The notes: generated by a model from the letters alone, not told the origin. Shown: positions 27,993-36,971, counted from the stretch's first letter. The stretch is 64,000 nt of DNA from Streptomyces dangxiongensis (GCF_003675325.1 NZ_CP033073.1:6324001-6388000), one strand, 5' to 3'. Numbers and translations: made by a program.

Positions 27993-28006
27993 GGGGGAGC
28001 AGGACT

Positions 28007-29038
28007 GTGGCAGGCAAACCGGCCAGGCCCGTGAACGCCATCGACCAGACCCGGCGGATGCTCTCGCTGGTGACCTATCTCCGGGAGCGCCCCGGCGCCC
28101 GGATCGCCGACGTGGCGCGGGCCTTCGGCATCACCGAGGACGAGCTGGTCGCCGACCTCGACCTGCTGCCCATGTGCGGCACCAGCTTCCGCGGCGGCGA
28201 CCTGCTGGACATCGACACCGACGGCGAGCGCATCTGGTGGCACAACCCGGCCGCGCTCGGCGAGGAGGCGGCCGAGCCGCTCCGGCTCGCCGCCGACGAG
28301 GCCACGGCCCTGCTGGTCGCCGCCCGCGCGGTGTCGACGCTGCCCGGCCTCCGGGAGGGTGATCGCCAGGCCCTGCTGCGGGCCACGGCCAAGGTCGAGA
28401 CCGCGGCCGGTGAAGCCGCCGGGGCCAGCTCCCGCCTGTCGGTGACCTTCGAGTCCGAGGGCGGGGTCTTCGCCGACGTCGACCGGGCGATCTCCGAGCG
28501 CCGCCGGCTCTGGATCCGCTACTACTCCCCGGCGCGCGACGAGATCACCGAGCGCGAGATCGACCCCATCCGCCTGGTCAGCGTCGGCCACACCTATGTG
28601 GAGGCGTGGTGCCGCCGCTCCGAGGCCCGGCGCACCTTCCGGCTCGACCGGGTCGCCGAGATCAGGATCCTCGACGAGCCGTCCGCCCCGCCCGAGGTGG
28701 AGCTGCGCGACCTCTCCGAGGCCCTGGTGCAGCCGGCCGCCGAGGACCCGGAGGTCGTGGTCGAGGTCGGCCCCGGCGGTCGCTGGGTCGCCGAGTACTA
28801 CCCGCACGACAGCGCCGATGAGCTTCCCGACGGCGGACTGCGTATCACTCTGCGCACCCCCGACCCGGCCTCCCTGCGCCGGCTGGCCCTGCGGCTCGGC
28901 CGCGACGGCCGGATCGTCTCCCCGTCCGAGCTGGCCGAGAGCGCCCGCCGCGCGGCCCGCGAGGCCCTGGCCGCGTACGACGGCCCGGCGGGCGCGGTGC
29001 GGGGCGCCGGTGACGGCCGGGACCTGAGTCCCGCGTGA
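28007..29038 (+). CDS. pafC: PafC, WYL-domain transcriptional regulator
   Basis: 343 residues from GTG 28007 (GGGAGCAGGA site). HTH at about 10-60 (RMLSLVTYLRERPGARIADVARAFGITEDELVADLDLL), WYL domain at about 150-230 (ISERRRLWIRYYSPARDEITEREIDPIRLV) and WCX domain to the end. It is the partner of PafB; WYL proteins of this group sense single-stranded DNA in mycobacteria. A longer in-frame reading from 26957 only adds antisense-like Arg/Gly sequence and was discarded. Confidence 0.92.
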   Translation: MAGKPARPVNAIDQTRRMLSLVTYLRERPGARIADVARAFGITEDELVADLDLLPMCGTSFRGGDLLDIDTDGERIWWHNPAALGEEAAEPLRLAADEATALLVAARAVSTLPGLREGDRQALLRATAKVETAAGEAAGASSRLSVTFESEGGVFADVDRAISERRRLWIRYYSPARDEITEREIDPIRLVSVGHTYVEAWCRRSEARRTFRLDRVAEIRILDEPSAPPEVELRDLSEALVQPAAEDPEVVVEVGPGGRWVAEYYPHDSADELPDGGLRITLRTPDPASLRRLALRLGRDGRIVSPSELAESARRAAREALAAYDGPAGAVRGAGDGRDLSPA

Positions 29039-29101
29039 GCCGAGGCCGTACGCCCCGGAGGCGGACGACCCGGAGTGACCAGAGGAAGAGGAGCGAGGGC
29101 T

Positions 29102-29395
29102 GTGAGCGAGTCCCCGGTGTCCGGTGCGGGTGAGATGACGGTGGCGACGGCCTTCGCCGGGATGCGCGGAGCCGTCCCGGTGGTCTTCCGGGCCGGCTGC
29201 CCCGACTGCCGGGGCCGCTTCGAACTCGCCGCGAGCGCGCTGCGCCTCGCCATCGGCGCCAGCAGCCGGACGACGTTCTACTCCTTCACCTGCCCCGAGT
29301 GCGGCACCGCGGTCCGCAAGCCCGCGGGGGAGCGGATAGTCGAGCTGCTCACCGGCGGCGGCGTCCGGACCCTGCGGCTGCACTCCACGGTGTAG
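29102..29395 (+). CDS. small zinc-ribbon protein
   Basis: 97 residues from GTG 29102 behind GAGCGAGG. Two CxxC pairs (GCPDCRG and FTCPECGT), 37 residues apart, form a zinc ribbon around a short helical insert. There is no enzyme motif. The location 63 bp after pafC hints at cotranscription. It may bind nucleic acid or a protein partner; I do not recognise a named family. Confidence 0.75.
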   Translation: MSESPVSGAGEMTVATAFAGMRGAVPVVFRAGCPDCRGRFELAASALRLAIGASSRTTFYSFTCPECGTAVRKPAGERIVELLTGGGVRTLRLHSTV

Positions 29396-29437
29396 CCGGC
29401 TGGGACCCGCTCCGGGGGACGGTCTAGTCTCGACGTC

Positions 29438-29632
29438 ATGTTCTGGCCGATGTTCGCGGTAGCCATGGGGTTCCTGGGTCTCGCCGTCCTGGGGGTGTTC
29501 GCCGTCCGGGTGTTCCTGGAGGCGCGGCGCCTCGGGCAGCAGGTCGCCGATTCCGGGCGCCGCATCACCAGGGCCGCGGAGGATCTGGAGCGGGCGGCCG
29601 TGAGCGCCGCCCGCGCCGTGGACACGCTGTGA
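29438..29632 (+). CDS. small single-pass membrane protein
   Basis: 64 residues. One transmembrane helix (about 4-26, PMFAVAMGFLGLAVLGVFAVRVF) is followed by an amphipathic helix rich in Arg/Glu/Ala (30-64). A -10-like TAGTCT at 29425-29430 ends 7 bp before the ATG and there is no ribosome site, so the mRNA is probably leaderless. The function is unknown; it is conserved next to tatA in streptomycetes as far as I recall. Confidence 0.65.
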   Translation: MFWPMFAVAMGFLGLAVLGVFAVRVFLEARRLGQQVADSGRRITRAAEDLERAAVSAARAVDTL

Positions 29633-29841
29633 GCCGCGTCGCGCGGTGCCGGTGAGTCCCGGCCCGGGGGTGCGGTGTCGGTCACTCGGCTCTGTCACCG
29701 CGCCCACCCGGCCAGGTACGCTGCTGGTGCTGGTCGCGGCCCGGTGAGAGGCGCGGTCCGCGGAGCAGGAGTACGCCGGGGGATTGTCCCGCGTTCATCC
29801 CCAGGCGTTACGATCGCAGCCAGCATGACGTCCGGACAAGT

Positions 29842-29857
29842 GTCCGACCTGTCGGAC
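29842..29857 (+). promoter_or_regulatory. short hairpin in the tatA leader
   Basis: GTCCGAC-CT-GTCGGAC, perfect 7-bp arms with a 2-bp centre, overlaps a second GTCCGGAC-type repeat just upstream. It lies 30 bp before tatA. As DNA it is an operator-like palindrome; as RNA its loop would be too tight unless the inner pairs open. Confidence 0.35.
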
Positions 29858-29887
29858 GTGCCCGCCTCGGTGAGAAGGTGAAGATTT

Positions 29888-30175
29888 ATGTTCCGCTCCG
29901 GACTTGAGCCGTGGCACCTGCTGCTCCTCGTTCTGGTGATCGTCCTGGTGTTCGGCTCCAAGAAGCTCCCGGACATGGCGCGCTCGCTCGGCAAGTCCGC
30001 GCGCATCCTCAAGAGCGAGGCCAAGGCGATGAAGGACGACGGCAAGCAGCCCGAGGGCACCGCCCAGTCCACCGCCGACGACCCCGCTTCGCCTCAGCGC
30101 ACGATCCAGGCCGCCCCAGGTGACGTGACCAGCTCCCGCCCGGTCACCGAGCCGACGGACACGACCCAGCGCTGA
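29888..30175 (+). CDS. tatA: TatA, twin-arginine translocase subunit
   Basis: 95 residues. A single N-terminal transmembrane helix ([13 protein letters not shown]), the hinge [11 protein letters not shown] and an amphipathic helix ([17 protein letters not shown]) are followed by a polar tail. TatA oligomers form the export pore for folded proteins. It is 47 bp upstream of tatC, in one operon. The start ATG follows GGTGAAG. Confidence 0.95.
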   Translation: MFRSGLEPWHLLLLVLVIVLVFGSKKLPDMARSLGKSARILKSEAKAMKDDGKQPEGTAQSTADDPASPQRTIQAAPGDVTSSRPVTEPTDTTQR

Positions 30176-30222
30176 CGCGAGGACCGGGACACCCGGTCCG
30201 CTGCACGAGATGAGGATGTGGG

Positions 30223-31167
30223 TTGCTCAAGCCTGCCCGCAAAAAGGAGAGGGATCCCGAGGGGCGGATGCCGCTCGGGGATCACTTGCGTGAACTGCGC
30301 AACCGGCTCGCCAAGGCTGTCCTGGCGATCCTCGCCGTCACGATCGTCTCGGCCTTCTTCTACCGGGACATCATCGAAGTCATCACCCGGCCGATGCTGG
30401 ACGAGATCGGCTGCCACCAGTCCTTCGGGGAACTGGCCGACGCCAAGAACGTCCGCTGTGCGCATATCACCGTCAGCGGCCTGCTGGGCGCGTTCAACCT
30501 GGCCCTGAAGGTCTCCCTCATGTCGGGCATCGTGCTCGCGTCGCCGGTCTGGCTCTACCAGCTCTGGGCGTTCGTCGCACCGGGCCTGCATCGCGGCGAG
30601 AAGAAGTACGCCTACGCGTTCGTCGTCTTCGGTTTCCCGCTCTTCCTCGGCGGCGGCTACCTCGCGTTCCACATGCTGCCCACCACGGCGAAGTTCATGA
30701 TCGAGCTCACGCCCGACGGCGCTGAGAACCTGTTGCCGCTGGACGACCTGCTGGACCTCATCACCCGCATGATCGTCGTCTTCGGCCTCGCCTTCGAGAT
30801 GCCGCTGCTGCTGGTCATGCTGAACCTCACCGGCGTCCTCTCCGGCCGGCGCATGCGGGGCTGGTGGCGCGGCATGGTCGTCGGCATCACCGCCTTCGCG
30901 GCCGTGGCCACGCCCAGCCCCGACCCGATGACGATGCTGGCGCTGGCGGCGCCGATCTGGGCGCTCTACTTCATCGCCGTGGCCATCGCACTGCTCAACG
31001 ACCGGCGCCGGGCCCGCCGCGAGGCCGCCGGCCCCGCCGACGACGAGGCTTCCGAGCTGGACCTCACGCCCGAGGACATCGGCGCGGTCGAGCCCGTCCC
31101 GGCCGCCCGGGCGCTGCCCGAGCAGACGAGCACCGACCGGGTCAACGGCTACGACGACGTGACCTAG
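30223..31167 (+). CDS. tatC: TatC, twin-arginine translocase receptor subunit
   Basis: 314 residues beginning at TTG 30223, with GAGG 9 nt upstream; ATGs further in would remove the conserved N-terminal region. The conserved MPLGDHLRELRNRL lies before helix 1, and six transmembrane segments follow (SPVWLYQLWAFVAPGL, FEMPLLLVMLNLTGVL). TatC recognises the twin-arginine signal. The C-terminal tail is acidic. A large terminator follows. Confidence 0.95.
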   Translation: MLKPARKKERDPEGRMPLGDHLRELRNRLAKAVLAILAVTIVSAFFYRDIIEVITRPMLDEIGCHQSFGELADAKNVRCAHITVSGLLGAFNLALKVSLMSGIVLASPVWLYQLWAFVAPGLHRGEKKYAYAFVVFGFPLFLGGGYLAFHMLPTTAKFMIELTPDGAENLLPLDDLLDLITRMIVVFGLAFEMPLLLVMLNLTGVLSGRRMRGWWRGMVVGITAFAAVATPSPDPMTMLALAAPIWALYFIAVAIALLNDRRRARREAAGPADDEASELDLTPEDIGAVEPVPAARALPEQTSTDRVNGYDDVT

Positions 31168-31186
31168 CCCGCACCCGACCAGGCCT

Positions 31187-31226
31187 GATGCCCCCGTCCC
31201 CGGAGCCCTCCGGGGGCGGGGGCATC
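31187..31226 (+). terminator. terminator after tatC
   Basis: A nearly perfect 18-bp stem from GATGCCCCCG to CGGGGGCATC with a 4-nt GCCC loop and one G-U pair, followed by CGTCTTT, lies 19 bp after the tatC stop. Confidence 0.85.
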
Positions 31227-31269
31227 CGTCTTTGCCGATCAGCCCACGTTCCGGATAATGATCGTCCTG

Positions 31270-31292
31270 TTGTCAGTGGGGCCCGGTACGCT
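31270..31292 (+). promoter_or_regulatory. PafBC-type (RecA-NDp) promoter of the helicase gene
   Basis: TTGTCAGTG (31270-31278), 8 bp, then TACGCT (31287-31292) is an exact match to TTGTCRGTG-N8-TANNNT, the LexA-independent DNA-damage promoter that PafBC activates in mycobacteria. The -10 ends 10 bp before the ATG at 31303, so the transcript would have little or no leader. Confidence 0.7.
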
Positions 31293-31302
31293 CGAAAGCA
31301 CG

Positions 31303-34110
31303 ATGACAGAGGACCTCTCCCCGGCCGAGCGGTACGCGGCAGCCCGCAGGCGGGCTGCCGAACAGGCCACCGCGCTCGCCTCCTTCCGCGAGATGTACGA
31401 CTTCGGCCTCGACCCCTTCCAGATCGAGGCCTGCCAGGCACTCGAAGCGGGGAAGGGTGTGCTGGTCGCCGCCCCCACCGGCTCGGGCAAGACGATCGTG
31501 GGCGAGTTCGCCGTCCACCTCGCCCTCCAGCAGGGCAAGAAGTGCTTCTACACGACCCCCATCAAGGCCCTGTCGAACCAGAAGTACGCGGACCTGTGCC
31601 GGCGGTACGGCGCCGCGAAGGTGGGTCTGCTCACCGGCGACAACAGCGTGAACTCCGACGCCCCGGTGGTCGTGATGACCACCGAGGTGCTGCGGAACAT
31701 GCTGTACGCCGGCTCGCGGACCCTCCTCGGTCTCGGCCACGTGGTCATGGACGAGGTGCACTACCTCTCCGACCGCTTCCGCGGCGCCGTCTGGGAGGAA
31801 GTGATCATCCACCTGCCCGAGTCGGTGACCCTGGTCTCGCTCTCCGCGACCGTGTCCAACGCCGAGGAGTTCGGTGACTGGCTGGACACCGTCCGCGGCG
31901 ACACCGAGGTGATCGTCTCCGAGCACCGGCCCGTGCCGCTGTTCCAGCACGTGCTCGCCGGACGCCGGATGTACGACCTGTTCGAGGAGGGCGAGGGCCA
32001 CAAGAAGGCCGTCAACCCCGATCTCGTCCGCCTCGCCCGGATGGAGGCGACACGGCCGTCCTTCCAGGACCGCAGGCGCGGCCGGTCGATGCGCGAGGCC
32101 GATCGCGAGCGGGAGCGCCGACAGCGCTCGCGGGTGTGGACGCCGAGCCGTCCCGAGGTCATCGAGCGCCTGGACTCCGAGGGCCTGCTCCCGGCCATCA
32201 CCTTCATCTTCAGCCGCGCCGCCTGCGAGGCCGCCGTCCAGCAGTGCCTGCACGCCGGCCTCCGGCTCAACGACGAGGACGCCCGGGAGCGGGTCCGCGC
32301 CCTGGTCGCGGAACGCACCGCCTCGATCCCGCCGGAGGACCTGCACGTCCTCGGCTACTACGAGTGGCTGGAGGGCCTGGAGCGGGGCATCGCCGCCCAC
32401 CACGCGGGCATGCTGCCGACCTTCAAGGAGGTCGTGGAGGAGCTGTTCGTACGCGGCCTGGTCAAGGCCGTGTTCGCCACCGAGACCCTCGCGCTCGGCA
32501 TCAACATGCCCGCCCGCTCGGTCGTGCTGGAGAAGCTCGTCAAGTGGAACGGCGAGCAGCACGCCGACATCACTCCCGGTGAGTACACCCAGCTAACGGG
32601 CCGGGCCGGCCGCCGCGGCATCGACGTGGAGGGCCACGCGGTCGTCCTCTGGCAGCGCGGCAGCAGTCCCGAGCACCTCGCCGGTCTCGCGGGCACCCGC
32701 ACGTACCCGCTGCGCTCCAGCTTCAAGCCGTCGTACAACATGGCGGTCAACCTGGTCGAGCAGTTCGGCCGGCACCGCTCGCGCGAACTGCTGGAGACCT
32801 CCTTCGCGCAGTTCCAGGCCGACAAGTCGGTCGTCGGCATCTCCCGGCAGGTGCAGCGCAACGAGGAGGGCCTGGAGGGCTACAAGGCCTCCATGACCTG
32901 CCACCTCGGCGACTTCGAGGAGTACGCGCGGCTGCGCCGCGAACTGAAGGACCGGGAGACGGAGCTGGCCCGGCAGGGCGCCAACCAGCGGCGCGCCGAG
33001 GCCGCCGTCGCCCTGGAGAGGCTCAAGGCCGGCGATGTCATCCACGTGCCGACGGGCAAGTACGCCGGTCTGGCCCTGGTGCTGGACCCCGGCCTGCCCG
33101 CCGGCCGCGCGGGCGGCCAGCGCGGCTTCGAGCACCAGGACGGTCCGCGCCCGCTGGTGCTGACCGCGGAGCGGCAGGTCAAGCGGCTGGCCTCGATGGA
33201 CTTCCCGGTACCGGTCGAGCCGCTGGACCGGATGCGGATTCCGAAGTCCTTCAATCCCCGCTCGCCGCAGTCCCGTCGGGACCTCGCCTCCGCGCTGCGC
33301 ACCAAGGCCGGGCACGTCCCGCCGGAGCGGGCGCGCAAGCAGCGGTCGCAGGCCGCCGACGACCGCGAGATCGCGCGGCTGCGCACGGCGATCCGTGCGC
33401 ACCCCTGTCACGGCTGCAGCGACCGTGAGGACCACGCCCGGTGGGCCGAGCGTTACCACCGGCTGCTGCGCGACACCTCGCAGCTTGAGCGGCGGATCGA
33501 GGGCCGCACGAACACGATCGCGCGGACCTTCGACCGGATCGTGGCGCTGCTGACCGAGCTGGACTACCTGCGCGGTGACGAGGTCACCGAGCACGGCAAG
33601 CGGCTGGCCCGGCTCTACGGCGAACTGGACCTGCTGGCCAGCGAGTGCCTGCGCGAGCGCGTCTGGGAGGGCCTCGGCCCCGCCGAACTCGCCGCGTGCG
33701 TCTCGGCGTTGGTGTACGAGTCCCGGACGGGCGACGACGCGCTGGCGCCGAAGCTGCCGTCGGGCGGGGCGAAGGCCGCGCTCGGTGACATGGTCAGGAT
33801 CTGGGGCCGGCTCGACGCCCTGGAGGAGGAGTTCCGGATCAGCCAGACCGAGGGGGTCGGCCAGCGGGAGCCGGACCTCGGGTTCGCCTGGGCGGCGTAC
33901 ATGTGGGCGACGGGCAACGGTCTCGACGAGGTGCTGCGCGAGGCGGACATGCCCGCCGGTGACTTCGTGCGGTGGTGCAAGCAGGTCATCGACGTACTGG
34001 GGCAGATCTCGGCGGCGGCTCCCACGGAGGGGTCGACCGTGGCGAAGAACGCGCGCAAGGCGGTGGACCAGCTACTGCGCGGCGTGGTGGCCTACTCGTC
34101 GGTGGGGTGA
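31303..34110 (+). CDS. HelY/Mtr4-type DExH-box helicase
   Basis: 935 residues. Two RecA domains carry Walker A APTGSGKT, motif II MDEVHYL (DEVH), motif III SLSATVSN and motif VI QLTGRAGRRG. A charged insert (about 255-290) and an arch/DSHCT-like C-terminal region follow. The family resembles Ski2/Mtr4 RNA helicases, and the mycobacterial relative is HelY. ATG 31303 is preferred to the ATG at 31258, because the promoter lies between them. The promoter predicts induction by DNA damage. A strong terminator hairpin follows the gene. Confidence 0.92.
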   Translation: MTEDLSPAERYAAARRRAAEQATALASFREMYDFGLDPFQIEACQALEAGKGVLVAAPTGSGKTIVGEFAVHLALQQGKKCFYTTPIKALSNQKYADLCRRYGAAKVGLLTGDNSVNSDAPVVVMTTEVLRNMLYAGSRTLLGLGHVVMDEVHYLSDRFRGAVWEEVIIHLPESVTLVSLSATVSNAEEFGDWLDTVRGDTEVIVSEHRPVPLFQHVLAGRRMYDLFEEGEGHKKAVNPDLVRLARMEATRPSFQDRRRGRSMREADRERERRQRSRVWTPSRPEVIERLDSEGLLPAITFIFSRAACEAAVQQCLHAGLRLNDEDARERVRALVAERTASIPPEDLHVLGYYEWLEGLERGIAAHHAGMLPTFKEVVEELFVRGLVKAVFATETLALGINMPARSVVLEKLVKWNGEQHADITPGEYTQLTGRAGRRGIDVEGHAVVLWQRGSSPEHLAGLAGTRTYPLRSSFKPSYNMAVNLVEQFGRHRSRELLETSFAQFQADKSVVGISRQVQRNEEGLEGYKASMTCHLGDFEEYARLRRELKDRETELARQGANQRRAEAAVALERLKAGDVIHVPTGKYAGLALVLDPGLPAGRAGGQRGFEHQDGPRPLVLTAERQVKRLASMDFPVPVEPLDRMRIPKSFNPRSPQSRRDLASALRTKAGHVPPERARKQRSQAADDREIARLRTAIRAHPCHGCSDREDHARWAERYHRLLRDTSQLERRIEGRTNTIARTFDRIVALLTELDYLRGDEVTEHGKRLARLYGELDLLASECLRERVWEGLGPAELAACVSALVYESRTGDDALAPKLPSGGAKAALGDMVRIWGRLDALEEEFRISQTEGVGQREPDLGFAWAAYMWATGNGLDEVLREADMPAGDFVRWCKQVIDVLGQISAAAPTEGSTVAKNARKAVDQLLRGVVAYSSVG

Positions 34111-34118
34111 CCCGCGGT

Positions 34119-34171
34119 CCGGCGGGTGTGGGCGCGCCGCGGCTGAGCGCGCGGGTCCCCACACCCGCCGG
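34119..34171 (+). terminator. long hairpin terminator after the helicase gene
   Basis: CCGGCGGGTGTGGG and CCCACACCCGCCGG are perfect 14-bp complements enclosing a second small stem (CGCGC/GCGCG). It begins 9 bp after the stop codon. Confidence 0.75.
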
Positions 34172-34486
34172 GGGCCACGGCTCCGGGAGGCCGGTTCACT
34201 CTTCCCGGTGAGGGGCATTCGTACGCTCGTCCTCCATTACGAAGAGTGTTCGAACAACAGCACAGTGTGTAAATGGCTTCGAGCCTACCCCTGTCGCGGG
34301 AGCGATTTCAGGTGCTTGCCGAAGAAGGCACGGCGATGATCCGGTCGGACTAAGCTCGCCCGAGGCGCACCGAGTTGAGGTAATTCGTGCGCCTGTTCCC
34401 CTTGTGCGAAGCAGATCCCGATCGTCCGTGAACCTTCCCTCCGCAGCTCCCCCCGACACCCAGCCGACTCATCTCAGAAGGCATCC
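34172..34486. promoter_or_regulatory. leader/promoter region of the conservon
   Basis: No gene is seen. It holds a perfect palindrome TGTTCGAACA (34247-34256) and a -10-like TAAGCT (34351-34356) about 130 bp before the first conservon gene, with no good -35. The region is less GC-rich than its surroundings around 34230-34290. Confidence 0.35.
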
Positions 34487-36151
34487 ATGGTGAGTGTTCA
34501 GAAGCCTCCCGGCGGCCGTGAACGTCCTTGTGCGCGCGTGCTGTTGGCTCCGGCCATAGCGATGGCCGCCGCTGCCGGGGCCGCCGTCGCCCTCGCACCG
34601 CCCACGGCCCGGCTCGCCGTCGGCGTGTGCGGAACGCTGGCCGTGCTGCTGGTCCTCGGCGCGGCCGGGGAGGCCGTCCGCCGTGGCCGGCGCCTGCGCG
34701 AGGCGCAGGCCGAACACGCCCGTCACGCCGCGTACCTGGAACAGCGGATCGCCGCCCACAACGCGCTGATCGACCGCATCACCACCGACATTCTGCCCAC
34801 CGGCTTCTACCGGCTGCGCCGCGGCGAGGCACTCCGGGACACCGTGAGCAACGTCTACGACGCGGACCCCGGCCTGCGCGGCCTGCCCGAGGGCTACCGC
34901 GAGCTGGTGCGCGTCGCCTGGCGCGGCGCCGACCACGAGATCTCGATGCGCGACGCCACGGAGCGCTCCTTCGTGAGCATCGCCCGTCGCGTCCAGGCCA
35001 TCGTCCACCAGCAGGCCAAGGAACTCCGTGAGATGGAGGAGGACCACGGCCGCAACCCCGAGGTCTTCGACGACCTGCTGCGCATCGACCACGGCACCTC
35101 GCTGATCGGCCGCCTCGCCGACACCATCTCGGTGCTCGGCGGCGGCCGGCCCGGCCGTCAGTGGCCCCTGCCGGTCTCCCTCTACAGCGTGCTGCGCGGC
35201 GCCATGTCCCGCATCCTGGAGTACCGCCGGATCGAACTCAGCTCCATCGTCAACATCAACATCAAGGGCACCGCGGTCGAACCGGTCCTGCACGCCGCCG
35301 CCGAACTCCTCGACAACGCCACCCGGTACTCGCCGCCCTCGACCAAGGTGCACGTCACCGCCGCCGAGGTGCAGTCCGGTGTCGTCATCGAGATCGAGGA
35401 CGCGGGTGTCAGCCTCAGCGAGGAGTCCCGCGCCCGTATCGAGCAGGCCATCGAGGACGCCAAGAACAACGACGACGCGGACAACCTCGGCGAGAACCCG
35501 CGCCTCGGTCTCGCCGTCGTCGGCCGCCTGTGCAAGCAGTTCGACATGGATGTCTCGCTGCGCTCCTCCGCGTACGGCGGCGTCCGCGCGATCCTCATCG
35601 TGCCGCGGGTGATGACGACCACCGAGCCCGGCGTCGGCGCCGCGCACGGCATCGGCGCGACCGGCATCCCGAAGCCCGAGCTCGGTGCCGTCGAGGGCCC
35701 GAAGCGCCCGCCCAAGAAGCGCCGTCCCACCAGCCCCAAGATCCCCGCGGGCATCTCCATGGAGGACGACGTCCCGGAGGTAACCGAGTGGACCGCGGGC
35801 GGCCTGCCGCAGCGGCGCAGCCGGGTGAAGACCCCGATCAGCCAGCGGCTCGCGGAGCAGGCCGCCATCGAGCGCGCCGAGCGCGAGGGCAGGCCGACCA
35901 TCTGGTCCCAGAGCAGGCCGGAACCCGAGCCCGAGATCGACCCCGAGCGCAAGAAGCTCATGGACCGGCCGCCGGGCATGTGGATGGAAGCGTTCTGGGA
36001 CGGCCTGCGCAAGGGCATGCCCGCGGACGCCACCGCCTCGGAACTGACCGACTTCACGCTGAACCCGACCAAGTACCTGCATCTGCTCAACGATTCGGCC
36101 GACCCCGGCGAGGGCGCCACCGAGGCCGACGACGAGGGGAACCTCAAGTGA
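34487..36151 (+). CDS. conservon sensor-kinase-like membrane protein (RarA/CvnA type)
   Basis: 554 residues. Two close transmembrane helices at about 15-65, a helical linker, and an HATPase domain (about 255-385) with the N box in AAELLDNATRYSPP and a G box (IEIEDAGVSLS, LGLAVVGRL). The C-terminal 165 residues are charged and Pro-rich. Such nitrate-sensor-like kinases head the Streptomyces conservons, which act like G-protein-coupled assemblies. The gene set, with a P450 last, matches conservon 9 (rarABCDE), which represses aerial growth in S. coelicolor. ATG 34487 follows AGAAGG. Its stop overlaps the next start. Confidence 0.88.
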   Translation: MVSVQKPPGGRERPCARVLLAPAIAMAAAAGAAVALAPPTARLAVGVCGTLAVLLVLGAAGEAVRRGRRLREAQAEHARHAAYLEQRIAAHNALIDRITTDILPTGFYRLRRGEALRDTVSNVYDADPGLRGLPEGYRELVRVAWRGADHEISMRDATERSFVSIARRVQAIVHQQAKELREMEEDHGRNPEVFDDLLRIDHGTSLIGRLADTISVLGGGRPGRQWPLPVSLYSVLRGAMSRILEYRRIELSSIVNINIKGTAVEPVLHAAAELLDNATRYSPPSTKVHVTAAEVQSGVVIEIEDAGVSLSEESRARIEQAIEDAKNNDDADNLGENPRLGLAVVGRLCKQFDMDVSLRSSAYGGVRAILIVPRVMTTTEPGVGAAHGIGATGIPKPELGAVEGPKRPPKKRRPTSPKIPAGISMEDDVPEVTEWTAGGLPQRRSRVKTPISQRLAEQAAIERAEREGRPTIWSQSRPEPEPEIDPERKKLMDRPPGMWMEAFWDGLRKGMPADATASELTDFTLNPTKYLHLLNDSADPGEGATEADDEGNLK

Positions 36152-36552
36152 TCCAGCAGCGAGCGAACCTGGACTGGATGCTCAAGCAGCTCAACGACGG
36201 TGTGCCGGGTATCGAGATGATCGTGGTCCTCTCCGCCGACGGACTGCGCATCGCCCGCTACGGCGGCGACCCCGACGCCGCCGACCGCGTGGCCGCCGCG
36301 TGCGCGGGCGTCCAGAGCCTGGCCGGTGCCATCGTCCAGGAGATCCCCGGCGCCGGTGACATGAAGGTCGTCGTCTTCGAGATCGACGGCGGCTACTTCT
36401 ACCTCATGAACGCGGGCGCCAACGCCTATCTCGCCGTGCTCGCCGACGTGACCTGCGAACCGGGGCGGATGAGCGGCATGATGCGCGACCTCGTCGTCCG
36501 GATCGGGGCCCACCTGACCAGCCCGCCCCGGCGCAACGGACAGGCCGTATGA
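36148..36552 (+). CDS. roadblock/LC7-domain protein (RarB/CvnB type)
   Basis: 134 residues from GTG 36148, overlapping the rarA-like stop (GTGA). It is a roadblock/LC7 fold (NLDWMLKQLNDGVPGIEMIVVLSADGLRIA) of the MglB type, which in other bacteria acts as a GTPase-activating partner of a small GTPase. That fits the GTPase two genes downstream. Overlapping junctions on both sides indicate translational coupling. Confidence 0.92.
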   Translation: MIQQRANLDWMLKQLNDGVPGIEMIVVLSADGLRIARYGGDPDAADRVAAACAGVQSLAGAIVQEIPGAGDMKVVVFEIDGGYFYLMNAGANAYLAVLADVTCEPGRMSGMMRDLVVRIGAHLTSPPRRNGQAV

Positions 36553-36971
36553 CGCCTCCACGACGCAAACGGCGCCAGCCGCAGCCGGTGGCGCCCCCGC
36601 CGTCCCCGCCGCCGTCCGCCCAGCCGGCCGGCGGCCAGGAGACGCCCAGGAACCCCGAACGGCTGTACACCATCGCGGGATCCGCCGACGGTGCCCGCGC
36701 GGAACTCGACCTGGTGACGCTGGTGGTGGCGCGCTCCTCGCCGCAGCCGTCCGCCTCGCCGGAGGAGGCGGACGTGCTCCGGCTCTGCGTCGCCCCGCTG
36801 TCCGTGGCCGAACTCTCGGCCTATCTCCGGCTGCCGTTCAGCGCGATGACCGTGCTGATCACCGAGCTGATCGGGGCGGAACTGGTGCAGGCGCGCGCCC
36901 CCATCGTCCGCCGGTCGGTCCCCGACCGTTCACTCCTCGAAGCGGTGATGCATGGACTTCAACGGCTCTGA
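36549..36971 (+). CDS. DUF742 protein (RarC/CvnC type)
   Basis: 140 residues from ATG 36549 (ATGA overlap with the previous stop). A Pro/Arg-rich N-terminus is followed by a DUF742 domain (about 38-138, LYTIAGSADGARAELDLVTLVVA) with winged-helix-like character. Its biochemical role is unknown. It overlaps the GTPase gene by 20 bp. Confidence 0.9.
   Translation: MTPPRRKRRQPQPVAPPPSPPPSAQPAGGQETPRNPERLYTIAGSADGARAELDLVTLVVARSSPQPSASPEEADVLRLCVAPLSVAELSAYLRLPFSAMTVLITELIGAELVQARAPIVRRSVPDRSLLEAVMHGLQRL

Noticed and set aside
26957..28006. Long N-terminal extension of PafC
   Set aside because: It overlaps pafB in another frame and is Arg/Gly-rich shadow sequence. GTG 28007 has a ribosome site and starts the HTH.
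34247..34256. TGTTCGAACA as a LexA box before the conservon
   Set aside because: Actinobacterial LexA sites have GAAC and GTTC separated by four bases in the other orientation. Here the arms abut.
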